From Channallabes apus (taxonomy: Eukaryota; Chordata; Actinopteri; Siluriformes; Clariidae), in the NCBI GenBank assembly GCA_030522415.1, contig CM060121.1, forward strand, positions 18,070,642 through 18,134,641: 64,000 nt of DNA. The letters run 5' to 3'. The translations under genes were made by a program, and so were the position numbers. The first letter of the stretch is position 1. The number at the start of each line of letters is the position of its first letter. Shown here in pieces: positions 1 to 11,667 of the stretch. Under the pieces are notes generated by a model. It was not told the DNA's origin. It did not search any database and worked only from the letters and a program-made list of their open reading frames with translations.

Positions 1-3000
1 CGTGTGCGCAATGCAGGATGGATGAACCATTAAACCTGGATTCACAAGCGCAACAGAGATATGTGACATGTCCTCAGGAACAGGAGCAAAGCTGTTTTCA
101 TTACTGCCATCTCAGTGTTTCAGTTAAGGAGGTGACGGACATTGGAGTGACTGCTGACACAGCAGGGGGCAAGTCAAGTCCCGCACATGTGGCATTACCC
201 CGAACTGGTGAGTCATTGAGAGTGAAAGAAATGTGAGGACGCTAATGCTGAACGCTTAGCTAACATTTAGCTCTTGTGGTTTTGTTCATAGGATCTACGA
301 TTTTCATTTGGTCAGTAATCATTCTGTTAGATGATCAGTACATTTTACATAATCCAAAACTTGTCTTAGTGACATTTTAAAAATGTTAATTAATAAATAA
401 CACAAACACAAGCCATCATTTTACCCACATTGCAAAAAAATCCAGATGAGATAAAATACGCAAATCAGCATACATTGCACCATATGAATGAACTGTTGTT
501 TGATCATTTACTTTTGCATATTGAAACCTGATAACATTTGCCAGTAAAGTGTTAAATGTTAATTCAGAGTTCTGATAAGGTGTCAAAACCACAGCAGTGA
601 GAGTTCTTTAATCTTTAAGACTTGAATAATCCCCTAAAACACCCTTTACAGAGAGAGGGAGATTCAACAGTCAGTTAGAATTTTTATTATAAATAAAAAG
701 GTTTAGGTGTTGAAGCATTTTTTATTTCGATTTCATTGCCAAGTCATGAATTTTGAAATTTGTTTGATATTTCTGAGTGAGCAGAGTCCTCCTCAAAGCC
801 AAAGGCACTAGACTTTAACATTTTAGACTGTAAAAAAACATACATACATACATTATACATTTGTCATAGAGGAGGATTTAATTAGTTTGTGACAGACCTA
901 TAAGATATATACTTGCCTATTTTGAATGTATGAACCATTAAATGGTATATTTAACAGTGTCAAAATTCCTCCAAACAAACTAGCATGTTGAATTACATGA
1001 ACTGAACAAAAACTTGTTGCAGTAAAGATGTTTGAATTGTTCTGCATTGCAATTTGATCTGAATGAAAAAAAAACATTTATAAATTTTCGGCACTGCAAT
1101 TTATTGTAGTTGTATATTTCAAATGGAAAAAAAATTCAAGCTTTTAAAATTCAATGCAACAATATTGACCGTACTAAATTGGTGTTCAAAAATATATTCA
1201 ATCGTTAAAAATACCATGTTCATTATTTTTTTAAATTCATGTCAACAAAATTTAGGTTGACAAAATTTGAGTCTACTTTAAAGTGTTTCCTTCCTGCTTC
1301 CTCTGCACTGTCTACTCCACAGGGAACTACTTGTCGATCAGAACGGATCACTTCTAACTAACTGGCTTTACATTTTCATTTGAAATATACAACCACAATA
1401 AATTGCAGTGATGCAAATTTCAAGCATTATAAATGCTGTAAAGATTTTTCCAACCAGATCAAATTGCAATGCAGAAAAATTCAAACATGTTTGTTGCAAC
1501 ACGTTTATTTTAAGTTCTTGTAATTCAATATTAATTTAACATTCTATTTTGCTATTTAGAATTTTGGCACTGCTGCACTTCTATAAAATGGCCCATGGTC
1601 AACTCTCTCTGTATTTAGGTGTGCATTAATGTATTTCTGTGATGACTTCTTTGCTTGTTTTTTGGCCAAACTGTAGTTAAGTGACAGTCACTGACACTGT
1701 TCTTTACATAGGACGTCTTGGCACTTCCCGTCCTATGCAAATATATAAGTTATGTAAGATTATTTATATCACTACTGACTTTCTTTTGTGGACATAACAA
1801 TGGAGTGAACTCTAGTGAACTCTGGCTCTATGAATTTCTTGAAAAGGTGTGTGGTTTGCTGGCCAGGGTTGACGCGTTTCCTCCGTGTGAAAAAAATGTT
1901 TAAACACCGTGTACACAGCACTGCTGCTGTTTTCTTTGTTTGTTTGGTTGTTTTTTTGTCAATTTTATAGCTTAAATATCTCTATAACTTCACTTGAGGC
2001 CCACTACGATGTTAGGTTTCAATTTGATTTACCCTAATGCAATTTTTAGCTTAAGTAGTCGTGGCACTTAGTACCAGATTCATATAAATCATTGTACACA
2101 ATGCAAGCATTTCACAGGTTTCCTTCAAAAATAAGAACATTTGCATGAATCACATTATACAGAAATTTAATTACATTTAATTTATTTTGTATAGCGCTTT
2201 TAACAATTGTCATTGTCGCAAAGGAGCTTATCACAATCAAAAGAATCATTTAAGTTTGTTTGGAATGTGAATGTGTATGAATCAAAATGGTCAGATAGTC
2301 CCTGATGAGCAAGCCGAGGGTGACAGTGGCAAGGAAAAACTCCCTGAGATGGTGATAGGAAGAAACCTTGAGAGGAACCAGACTCAACAGGGAACCCATC
2401 CTCATCTGGGTGAAACAGAAAGCAGGAATTGGTCTGCATTCATACTGTGTTAGGTGGCAGGCAGTTCAGCATAACAGTTGATGTTAATTGATGTTAATAT
2501 GGAGTCCATGTGAATTGGGTATATTAATGCACTGAACATATTAATAGCAAAATTTGTTTTGGTAGATCTGCAGCAACCAGCCGTGTCGTTGAAGGTCAGA
2601 GGGAAGAGTCAAGAGCTTAGCGTATCGTGGTCAGTGCAACTGCCGTTCTCTGACAGTTTACAAGAATATGTGGTGCAGCATAAACCAGTTGGACTACCTC
2701 ACAGCTCATGCCTTAACTGGATTAAGGTGCACAAAACCCAGACCTTTGTTAAGCTTACAGGTAGGTGTCAAAAATGACCTGGCAAAATACTTTCTTACTT
2801 TCGGCCTAGTACTTTCTGCTCAGTGCTCTAAATGTTTATCATGCTAGATGTCAAAAAGATGATAACAGATTTGGAGGGTTTCTGTAAATAAGGAGAATTA
2901 TGAAAACGGATGCATTCATCTATCTAGTTTTCCACATTTACAGAAACCAACCAGATTTGTCTACATAGGGCTACCAATCTTAACGGGTGTGTATAGGCCC

Positions 3001-6000
3001 AGATGAGAGTCTTCATCTAGTCTTGTGTGTGTGAGATGATGTGAAGTCAGCCAGTAGCTCCTCAATAAGCAAATCACCATGGTTGGCACAATAAGAAGGA
3101 ACAAGCTCCCCTGTACTTTGGTCTTCTCGAGCACAGTGCACAAGAGTTTAATGATCATGATGTCAAGAAGCCAGCCATTATGTTAGAGTAAAACCACAAT
3201 AAAGAAGCCATAGACAACTGATGCACCCACATGTTGTGGCTTTATGATATGGAACAAGATCAACCATACCTGCATGCCTGAGCCGCACTAACATACACCG
3301 GTGTGTGTCTTACTGTATTTGTGCTAATTAAAGTTGATTTTTTAAAATATTATTATTAATATTATTATTCAAGATTATAAATCCAGGATGAGGTTTCCCT
3401 TTCTAAATTCTTTCTAAGACCATTCTCTAAATTGCCCCTGGGTCTGAAGGAGTGCATGTTGTTTTGAGGTAGACAGTGACTTTCTCACACAATGCACTCA
3501 CTCAGTTCTCAGATGTCAATGATGTTCAGAGGTCAGGGTGATGATTTAGCTTGTTGTCTCACATGTAACCTTTGTCTCCATCTTCAGGTCAGCTGTCAAA
3601 CTACACAGCCTACAATGTGTCTCTGTTCGCTATTGTCAACAACAGCAGCTGTTTACTCAAGTCTGTCATTGCCTACACTGTTGAAGGAGGTATACATTAC
3701 TTAATATCACCATTTCATTCATGTTTTGATTTGCGTCAGATAATAGTAGCCATTTGACTTTATTGACTTAATTTTTTGGAGTTGTACAAGGTGCTTTCAG
3801 TTAAAACCAGTAGAACAGCACCACAATTATGAAAGTAAAAATTACCTTTAGTTCTGCTACAATAATGCACTTATCCCAGCGTTTCACTAAAGCTCTGATA
3901 CCATCAAGGTATAAAGGTTTATCAGAACACCGGAGCCATGATCGGACTGATCTTCATGTCTGGGACATTAAAGGAGTTCCTGGGAATTCCAGCATTTCAG
4001 ACTTGAAGCAGGCAGTCCAATCATGGATACGGCGACCTGAGGAAACCTACCTTGATGATATCAAAGTACTAGCGCAGCGCTGGGATGAGTGCATTAGTGT
4101 AGTAGGAGATTATATAGAGAAATATAGTTGTTTTTTACTTTCATAGATGTGTCTTGTTATTCTTTTCGTGTTTAACTTGAATGCCCCTGGAATTTAATTT
4201 ATAGCAGTTAAATATGTATATCTTGCTTTCATTATTCACATGATGTCAAAACAAGCATCACTGCAGGTCTCTACTCCAAAATTTGAACATCTTCTAATCT
4301 CTCTGTTTTTTTTCTTCCGCAGTGCCTCCAGAAGTCACAGACTTCCAAGCTGTACCTACCTCTCCGACTAGTGCAAACCTGACCTGGACACCTATTCCTC
4401 TTAATAATAGCCAAGGACGTATCTTGCTATACCAAGTGGGTGTTTCTCATGATGCGGTTGGTAAGTACAGTACATAACTGTGCAAAATCCAATCAAGAAA
4501 AAGAGTTATTAATTCACTGTTGCCTGGTGTACAAGCCGGTTCAGTGAATAATTTATAAAAACTTTTTTTACACTATTTAACAAACAGACCAACTCTTTTT
4601 CTATTTTTTTAAATTAAATGCAACCACAAATAGGTTTAAACACTCACCAAAAAACTTTTAAGAAACACCTGTTCATTCATGCAATTCTCTAAACAGTCCA
4701 TCATTTTTATGATGATTTAATATTACCACCTCATCTCATCATTGCTCATCTAGTTGTGAAGATATCTATGAAACATAGATGTAACCAGTGTTTACCTTGT
4801 GGCACATTACTGATCTGGTCCTAACAAGAACTTTTTAGTTAGTTTTTTTTTTTTTTTTTTTTTTAAGAAATAACAAGAAATAATAGTTTTTTTTATTTAT
4901 TTATTTTAATAATTGATTGATTTGCTTTTGTCTTTTACACAGTGTACAACGTGAGCAGCAATCAGAGCAGTCTCCAGCTCAATAATCTGTTTCCTGGTCA
5001 GCAATATGTAGTGTGGATCACCGCTGTAACAAGTGCTGGAGAGGGAAAGAATGCAACTTCCTACTTCATCACATCTTCCCCTGGTAGCTCTTTTGCCTAA
5101 ACAGCCTCACTTCCTGTTTCTACAGATTTGTCAGTGGTACTAACCAGAGTGCTCTAATGCTAAAGTAGCTTTGTAATAAAGTAAAATTCTGCAGCGTCAC
5201 TTTAAATTGACTTTGGTTATATTCACGTAGTCTGTTCTTAGTCCTGTACTAGTTCTTTAGTCCTGTTATTTATTTATAACTTTAACACTGAGCCATATCA
5301 CATGATAGAAAGTCTGTTGCAGCTGTGTGTGAACTTCTAATTAAACATCCGTTCACCCTAAATATATTTTCCTACCTTAATAATCCTGTTCATGCTGCTG
5401 TAAATTTAGTGTTGTGAATAGGAAATAATGTGTAATCAATCCTTTGTGTTTTGTTCTTCAGGCAACATTACAGTAGCAGTAGTGATCATAGTCATAATAG
5501 TTTTTATTGTCCCTCTGGCCTTATTCATTTCAGTTTTGTGGTAAGTATAAAATCTATTTGATATATCTTTAATATATCTGGCAATCTGGATTGTATAAGA
5601 AGTTATTTTTTGACAATGACATGTAATGAGTTCCTGTGATATTATTGCAAAATCTGAGAGGATATCGATTTTTAAGGTGGTGTTCAAGAGGTAAGGGAAC
5701 CAGATGGTTCTACAAAATTCCAGACCCCATCAACAGCAGCTCATTTAAACAGATGAGCAATCAGGTGAGAGTGTTTCTAAGTACAGTATGTTAAGTGTAT
5801 TGTGTGTACTGTACTGCGTGAATGACAACTCTCCTGGGTTAGCTCACAAAGAGCTTGGTAAGAGGTTGGTTGAATTATGTACACTATATGGCCAAGGTTT
5901 GTGGACACCTGACCTTCCTACATGTGTAAGCTGCTATGATGTAGCATTTTATTTTCCTCTCACACCCTCACAGCTGTGCCCCAAAATCTGGAGAAAGCCT

Positions 6001-6862
6001 TCCCAGGAGAATAGATTCCATTATAACAGGAAAAGCGGGAGGGGGGGGGTTGAATCTGGAATCGAAAGGTTGCAGGTGTGCACATAAGTGTGTAGTGGTC
6101 ATGCATTTTCAAATCTTTGGCCTTATTTAGTGTATATAATTTGCAGCTTCTAGATTGACAAATGAATAACTCTTTAGCTAGTTATTGATTTTAAAATCAA
6201 CTAACATTTAACCAGTGGTGTCAAAAGTATTCACATTCATTACTTGATTAGAAGTATAGATACTAGGGTTTAAAAAGACTTTGAAGTATCAACTCAAGCT
6301 TTTTACTCAAGTAAAAGTGTAAAAGTACTGTTTTCAAAACTACTTAAAGTATAAAAGTAAAAGTAACGTAAGGGGGAAAAAAGCATTAAGGATAAAAAAG
6401 CTTAGGCTGTGCCACAGGCCTATATACTGCAAGTGCACCTCGTAAAAAAAATAGAAAAATGTGTTGTTTTTTGTTGTTGTATTTTTTAATGGCCATAGTG
6501 ATTTGGGATACTGTATATGGCAATTGAAAAAGAATGCATTTTAGTACAATGCAAATACATTAAAGAACCATATATGTGTACTACTGAGCATTAACAAAGT
6601 TTCATGGAGAAGATATGATAACTAGTTGCCTATAAGTATTTTAATGGTGCAAAAAGTCCAACTTCAGAGACTTGTCATCAGTAACCTTTATTGGAATGTA
6701 AATGTACATCCAAGCTCAGGAATATGTGAGGGCAACATGCAAGAAAATTAGTCTACCCAGGGCAGGCTTAGTAACAATTACCCTTGTATGGTTGTCTACA
6801 ATAAACATTAGTGCTGTCAGAATGAATGATTAATCCAAGTAATTAATAAAAATAAAGAAAAA

Positions 6863-6932
<70 letters not shown>

Positions 6933-6956
6933 TGTGTACTTATATATATACACACA

Positions 6957-7004
<48 letters not shown>

Positions 7005-10000
7005 TTTTTTTTTTTTTTTTTTTAATAAAGGATCGCGTACCAACCAGTAGGTAGTCGGAATGGTATGTTTATACTTCTCATCCAACCACAATCAAATTCA
7101 TCCGGATGGCGCAATTTTTTTATTTTTATTTTTTTTTAATGACATGCTGAAATAAAATAGGAGTAACGAGGCTATTTAAATGTAAGGAGTAGAAAGTACA
7201 GATATTTTTTATATCTCTTTCAGTCTGTACCTGTTTTTATTCCCAAATCTTACTTTGGTGCTTTAGACTCAATTATATCTTCTTGCCTTTGGAAAGGTAA
7301 ACATCCACGATTGAATAAGTCCCTACTTCAAAGATCTAGAAGAGACGGTGGCATGGCTCTACCTAATTTTCGTTTCTACTACTGGGCAGCAAACATTCGA
7401 TCTGTCATCTTTTGGTCATATTTTCATAACCAACCTAATCGGCCTGCCTGGGTGGAAATGGAGATAAAGTCTGTCAAAAATCTCTCTGTCTCTGCACTCC
7501 TTGGACCTGCTCTCCCCATCCCCTCAATTAAATTAATCAATAACTCAGTAGTTAGGCATACTTTGAGAGTATGGGCTCAGTTCAGAAAGCACAGCGGTCT
7601 TCTGTGCTTTTCTCTGTCCAGTCCTATCGTCTCTAACCATCTCTTCCAACCTTCTTTACATGATCCAGTGTTTCAGGAATGGCACAATAAGGGCATCAAG
7701 CTTCGCAAAGACCTGTTTGTTGACCTCAAGTTTGCATCGTTTGAACAGCTTTCTGAAAGGTTTAACCTACCCAATTCTCATTTTTTCAGATATCTGCAAG
7801 TAAGACACTTCATTCGCCCTTTAATACCAAATTTCCCTGAGGCTCCTGCTGCAAACATTCTAGATAATCTCCTCTGTTTGTCCCCGCTGCGTAAAGGCCT
7901 AATATCCACTATTTATGGTGGATTGATGGCTTCGAGTCACACCCCTCTGTGTAAAATTAAAACTGCTTGGGAGAAGGATTTAAATTTGTCACTATCAGAT
8001 GATACTTGGAATTCAATTCTTAAACTTATCAACTCAACCTCCTTATGTGCCCGCCACTCTTTACAGTTTAAGGTTGTACACAGGGCTCATCTCTCCAAAC
8101 TTAAACCTTCCCGTTTCTATCCAGACATTGATCCTTGCTGTAATAAATGTAAAAGTGGAGAGGCGTCTCTTATTCATATGTACTGGACATGCCCGAATGT
8201 GGAAAAATTCTGGAGGGATGTATTTAAGTCCTTCATATTGAAATGCAATCTTGAACCAGACCCCCTGATTGCTCTTTTTCGTATCACTGGAGAGGAAGAT
8301 AAGAGTCTAACTCCAGCTAAAAAGCGATTGTTATCTTTTGCAACACTCCTGGCCAGGCGTTCTCTTTTATTCAAGTGGAAGGATGCCACATCACCTACCC
8401 ATGCCCAGTGGCTCAGAGATATCATGTCCTGTTTGTCCCTGGAGAAGATTCACTACACAATTCATTACTCAGACTTGAAATTTCAACAGGTGTGGGGGCC
8501 CTTCCTTCGCTTTTTTCATATACATTTATAGGTTGATTCCTTTCTTATTTAATTATTTGTTTGTTTGTTTTCTTTCCCCTTTTTATTCCTTTTTATTTTT
8601 TGCACATAAAACCAAAAAACTTCCAGCTCCATATTCTTTTCTTTTTTCTTTTTTGTTCTCTCTCAATGCCTGCCGTCTAGCCTTTTTTATGTATGTAGAA
8701 CTGGCTTGGAGTCGGGGAGGGACGGGGTGGGTGTTATAGGGTTTATAAGGGGATTATAAAACCTGTATTAAAACATTACATGTTTAACCTATTATATCCC
8801 TGTTAAAAGTCAATATAAATATTGTTGAAAGAGGGTCTTTGCCCGCTGTGCCCCTTGCATGGTGGGCTGGCGAGTACTGGGTGTTCTGGTACCTTTCTAC
8901 CATGGCAAGCATTGACTTAAAAAAAAAAAGTACAGATAATTGCGTGAAAATGTAAGGAGTAGAAGTAAAAAGTGAAAAATAATTACTCCAGTAAAGTATA
9001 GATACCCAAAATTTAATAAGTAACGTAACAAAGTATTTGTACTTCATTACTTAACACCTCTGCATTTAACCCCAAAATATAGGTTTTAGTGTGGCCTACT
9101 GACAAAAAATATCCATGGAAAGGAAGTTTTGGTGTAGAAATAAAAATCTTCAAAAGGCATTTTGTCTTAATTTTGTTTATTGTTAGAGTTGTTTAATAGT
9201 TTTCTTCTGTTGTTTATTTTGCTCAAGTTTATCACTATGTTCCACATGTTGCAAATTGCCTGTACAGGTTATTTTTACAACATTTAATATTTAAGCGTAC
9301 ACTACCGCTCAAAAGTTTGGGATCACTTTCTAACTCCATGGACGTTCCGGATCACTTTCTAACTCCATGGACGTTCCTGATTTTTATTTCTTTCTACATT
9401 GTAAAACAATGCTGAAGGGTTCATAATATTCAATAATCTCCTTTGAACAGTTAACGATGAGATGCATCCGCTATTCATGCTCTATAAATCCTTCATAACG
9501 GCTCTAATCTGAGGTGATTTTTGCGGCTGGTAACTAAATTAACTTCTCTGCAACAGAGGTAGGATTTGGTCTTGCTTTTCAGGGACAGTCCTTATGAGAA
9601 CTAGTTTCATCACGGTGCTTGATGGGTTTTCCAAATGCACTTGACAATACTGTTCTTGCAAGAACTATTCCAGAACAGCTGACCTTAATATTTCTATTTT
9701 ATTTAAAACAATTTTATTAAAAATTGGCTCTTTATTTTCCCTGTCGTTTTTCTTTCTCCATTTGGTGGACTGGAAAAAATAGTCTGGTAACCACTTTCAT
9801 AAATGTGTAATATTTAACCATGAAACTTACTTGTTCACCACAAAACTATAAATAAATCACTTATAGCTGAGGCAGACAATCTTATTGTCCTGGATTTCCA
9901 AGCTAATGATTTGTCCAGCCCTAATATCATGAATTTTTTTTTTTAGAGTATTGCTGGTGCAATCCTTCTGAATTGCACTTCAGATCCAGCCTTTCAGAAA

Positions 10001-11310
10001 TAGTTTTGCCTCAAATCTGTGCGTTCATTACATTAAATACGTAATGCATTTAGCAAATCAGCTGTAAACATATTATCTTCTTTAATAAGGGCATATAATT
10101 ACATCTTAGCAGGTGAAAATATCTTAAATATATTGTATTTTAATTGTAATTATTAGTATTATAATATTACTAATAAATATTATATTTCCTATTGAAAGAG
10201 TGCAATCACCCAAATATACAGTACTGTATGTAAAATTGTTATTATTAAAAAAAAATTTACTTTTTTACTCATTTCTATCCAAAAAGGAAAAAAATGAAAT
10301 ATGTAAAAACATTTACAATAGGTTGAATAAGATTATGTTTGATTAACGTTAAATGATTTAAATATTTTAGATTCAAGAAATATTTATGCACATATTTAAC
10401 ATATTTTTGCTTTCTTAGATATAATTTTGTTGTCGTGTGATGAATAGGCTCTTCAGAAGTGAATGTGTTTACAGATGATTTGCAAAATCCATGAATCAGT
10501 GTAGGTGCAAACCTCTAACCTTACGTTATTAGTCATAATAAAATAGTGTTGCGTTCAGTTAATATTTTCTTCGGGAACATAACTGACATTACCCACTAGA
10601 CTTTTAATCACTACAATTATGTGTAATCATATGCTGTAATTACAGTATGCTTGAATGCATGAACTGTAAGTGTAAGACAAATTAAAAAATCTATTTCTAA
10701 AAACAAAGTTTAATTATTATCATTATTAAAGATATCTGATTGTAAGAATGAGTAAAACAAATATTACTGTAATTTATCTGTTGCTGCATACACTTGCATA
10801 CACTTGTATTGTATTCATCACGGCAGTATGTATGTATTTATCAAGGCAGTGTGTATGATTACAGCTAGCTATTAGCATTCAGCTAGTTATTGTTATCTTA
10901 GCTTTTATTTGAGAAATATTTTAACTAAAGTAATTACATTAAATGTAATAGATAGCTAACATTGTGTGTGTTTACAGTTCTGGCACTCATGGCCTGTTCC
11001 TTCATCCTCCATGGAGTATGGACTAACCATCTCTCAGATCGAGGTAATTCCTGAGCCAGAAGTTGAACATGAACCTGAGATGGAGCAACCAGAGGAGCAC
11101 AGAGAACAGGAAGAGAGCAGAGTAAAGGAGTTGCAAAGACTTGGGGTGTTGGAGCAAAACAATTCCATGCTACGGCATCAGAAAGAATACAGCCAAATGA
11201 TTGACACCAGTGATGAGGAAGGCAGGGAAGATGAAGACAGTGAGTGGGACGAGGAGCCGTTTCCTTCCGACTATGAAAAACATTTTTTGCCCATCTCTGT
11301 GGAAGCATGA
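1..11310 (+). CDS. il27ra: Interleukin-27 receptor subunit alpha-like cytokine receptor (3' part of gene)
   Basis: Type I cytokine receptor, signalling through JAK/STAT from the plasma membrane; the 5' exons lie outside the window. Exons: about 17-207 (acceptor at 16 is weak, so the exon may extend left), 2566-2760, 3588-3689, 4323-4460, 4943-5083, 5462-5540, 5677-5764 and 10978-11310 (TGA). Every junction is GT/AG and phases match throughout (1,1,1,1,1,2,0). The first five exons give the end of one fibronectin III domain plus two complete ones, each split over two exons. Exon 5462-5540 encodes the membrane segment (VVIIVIIVFIVPLALFI). The next holds box 1 (WFYKIPDPINSSS). The last encodes an acidic Glu/Pro-rich tail ending in DYEKHFLP. 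From memory, mammalian IL27RA has a matching VPDPANSSS box 1 and a C-terminal YEKHFLP motif, which favours it over IL12RB or gp130. The ligand-binding domain and WSXWS would be off-window. Confidence 0.82.
987..1530. repeat. Long inverted repeat (fold-back MITE-like element)
   Basis: The left arm, about 987-1128, reads as the reverse complement of about 1374-1530. Matching blocks include CTGCATTGCAATTTGATCTG (left) and CAGATCAAATTGCAATGCAG (right), and the TGTATATTTCAAATG/CATTTGAAATATACA pair. About 245 bases separate the arms. No ORF lies inside. This is most simply a non-autonomous DNA transposon. I did not fix exact ends or a target-site duplication. Confidence 0.7.
2165..2440 (+). repeat. 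Dispersed ostariophysan repeat
   Basis: The stretch begins TTTATTTTGTATAGCGCTTT and later reads AAGGAAAAACTCCCTGAGAT and AACCTTGAGAGGAACCAGAC. I know this text as a high-copy interspersed repeat of ostariophysan fish. Short ORFs here on both strands are spurious. Confidence 0.65.
3830..4143. mobile_element. Palindromic mariner-derived MITE
   Basis: The element starts TGAAAGTAAAA and ends TTTTACTTTCA, flanked by TA at 3828-3829 and 4144-4145, as expected for Tc1/mariner. The right half (about 3990-4130, + strand) translates to a mariner-transposase C-terminus: WIRRPEETYLDD, then RWDECISVVGDYIEKY. The left half (about 3855-3990) is a diverged reverse complement of the same segment. The structure is thus two mariner 3' ends joined head to head. 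It sits in the il27ra intron 3690-4322 and is not part of the receptor. Confidence 0.72.
5882..6132. mobile_element. Tc1-type MITE, TA-flanked
   Basis: The left end is CACTATATGGCCAAGGTTTG after TA (5880-5881). The right end is CTTTGGCCTTATTTAGTG before TA (6133-6134). The ends are imperfect inverted repeats of the widespread fish terminus CACTATATGGCC. About 250 bp, no coding capacity. It lies in the last il27ra intron. Confidence 0.65.
6866..6999. repeat. (TA)n microsatellite, two blocks
   Basis: Two long alternating TA blocks, about 6866-6930 and 6942-6999, flank a short palindromic spacer containing CTGTGTACTTATATATATACACACAG. The array is followed by a T run. The minus-strand ORF through it encodes only Tyr/Ile repeats and is not a gene. 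Confidence 0.95.
7205..8926 (+). mobile_element. 5'-truncated L1/Tx1-type LINE, ORF2 C-terminal part
   Basis: An open frame runs from the truncation point to the stop at 8529-8531. It encodes the post-catalytic end of a LINE-1/Tx1-type ORF2 protein: GGMALPNFRFYYWAANI, then a zinc-knuckle-like segment (CNKCKSGEASLIHMYWTCP). The reverse transcriptase core is missing. It is followed by a 3' tail and an A run at 8920-8929. A direct repeat AAAGTACAGATA flanks it (7193-7204 and 8927-8938), the mark of target-primed reverse transcription. The open frame of over 400 codons suggests a fairly young copy. It sits inside the hAT element, so it is the later insertion. Confidence 0.85.
9300..9695 (-). mobile_element. 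Degenerate Tc1-like element
   Basis: It starts with a Tc1-type terminus (ACACTACCGCTCAAAAGTTT). Within it, the minus strand resembles the N-terminal part of a fish Tc1 transposase gene (AAGTGCATTTGG, then CCATCAAGCACCGTGATGAA). A 29-base segment, GGATCACTTTCTAACTCCAT and onward, is tandemly duplicated at about 9320-9377. A related copy is at 24821-25083. The coding potential is gone. Confidence 0.6.
9700..10977 (+). other. Remainder of last il27ra intron, no feature seen
   Basis: AT-rich sequence up to the acceptor TTTACAG at 10971-10977. I see no ORF or repeat family that I recognise. Confidence 0.5.
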
Positions 11311-11667
11311 TTCTTTTAAAGTGCCTGCAAATGATTGTAGCCTGTCATAGCTTTTTTTTCCCTTTATATTTAAAATGTGTTATGAATAGGCATTTTGGTG
11401 GTGAAATTTATTGTGATGCAGAATGTTTTGTAAAAAGCATCAGGAAAATCAGCCATAATCAGCTTACTCAGGCGTCATTAATGTGCCATTTAGAATTGAA
11501 TGAATGAGCACAACCTCATGCATTTCAATCTTTTGGAAAAACATGTGCCTAGATATATAACAAAATATATGTCAATTTTGCACATGAGTAGCGTTCAGTT
11601 TGGAAGCTGATCAGAAATAGCTACTTGTGGATAACACCTTGTGTGGTTTTACATCGATATAGATATA

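Larger units (their letters stand above)
208..2565 (+). other. il27ra intron, AT-rich, two repeats
   Basis: Intron between two fibronectin III exons. It contains the fold-back repeat at 987-1530 and a dispersed repeat at 2165-2440. I see no exon-like ORF in the remainder. The next intron (2761-3587) also shows nothing I recognise. Confidence 0.6.
6213..9062. mobile_element. hAT-type DNA transposon interrupted by a LINE
   Basis: The left end is CAGTGGTGTCAAAAGTATTC. The right end is GAAGTACTTAA-like text finishing ACACCTCTG, the inverse of CAGAGGTGT. Eight-base direct repeats CATTTAAC flank it exactly (6205-6212 and 9063-9070); an 8-bp target duplication is diagnostic of hAT. Its own sequence (6213 to about 7192 and about 8939-9062) carries the repetitive 'agtaaaagtaa/gaagtataga' text of a common non-autonomous fish family, with no transposase ORF. 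A (TA)n array and a LINE were inserted or expanded inside it. Confidence 0.82.

Noticed and set aside
3829..4146. A 105-codon ORF taken as an extra il27ra exon
   Set aside because: It is the palindromic mariner MITE, and it would break the phase pattern of the receptor exons.
6843..7091. Minus-strand Tyr/Ile-repeat ORF, with similar ones at 15639, 19200 and 48927-49189
   Set aside because: They are products of (TA)n microsatellites.
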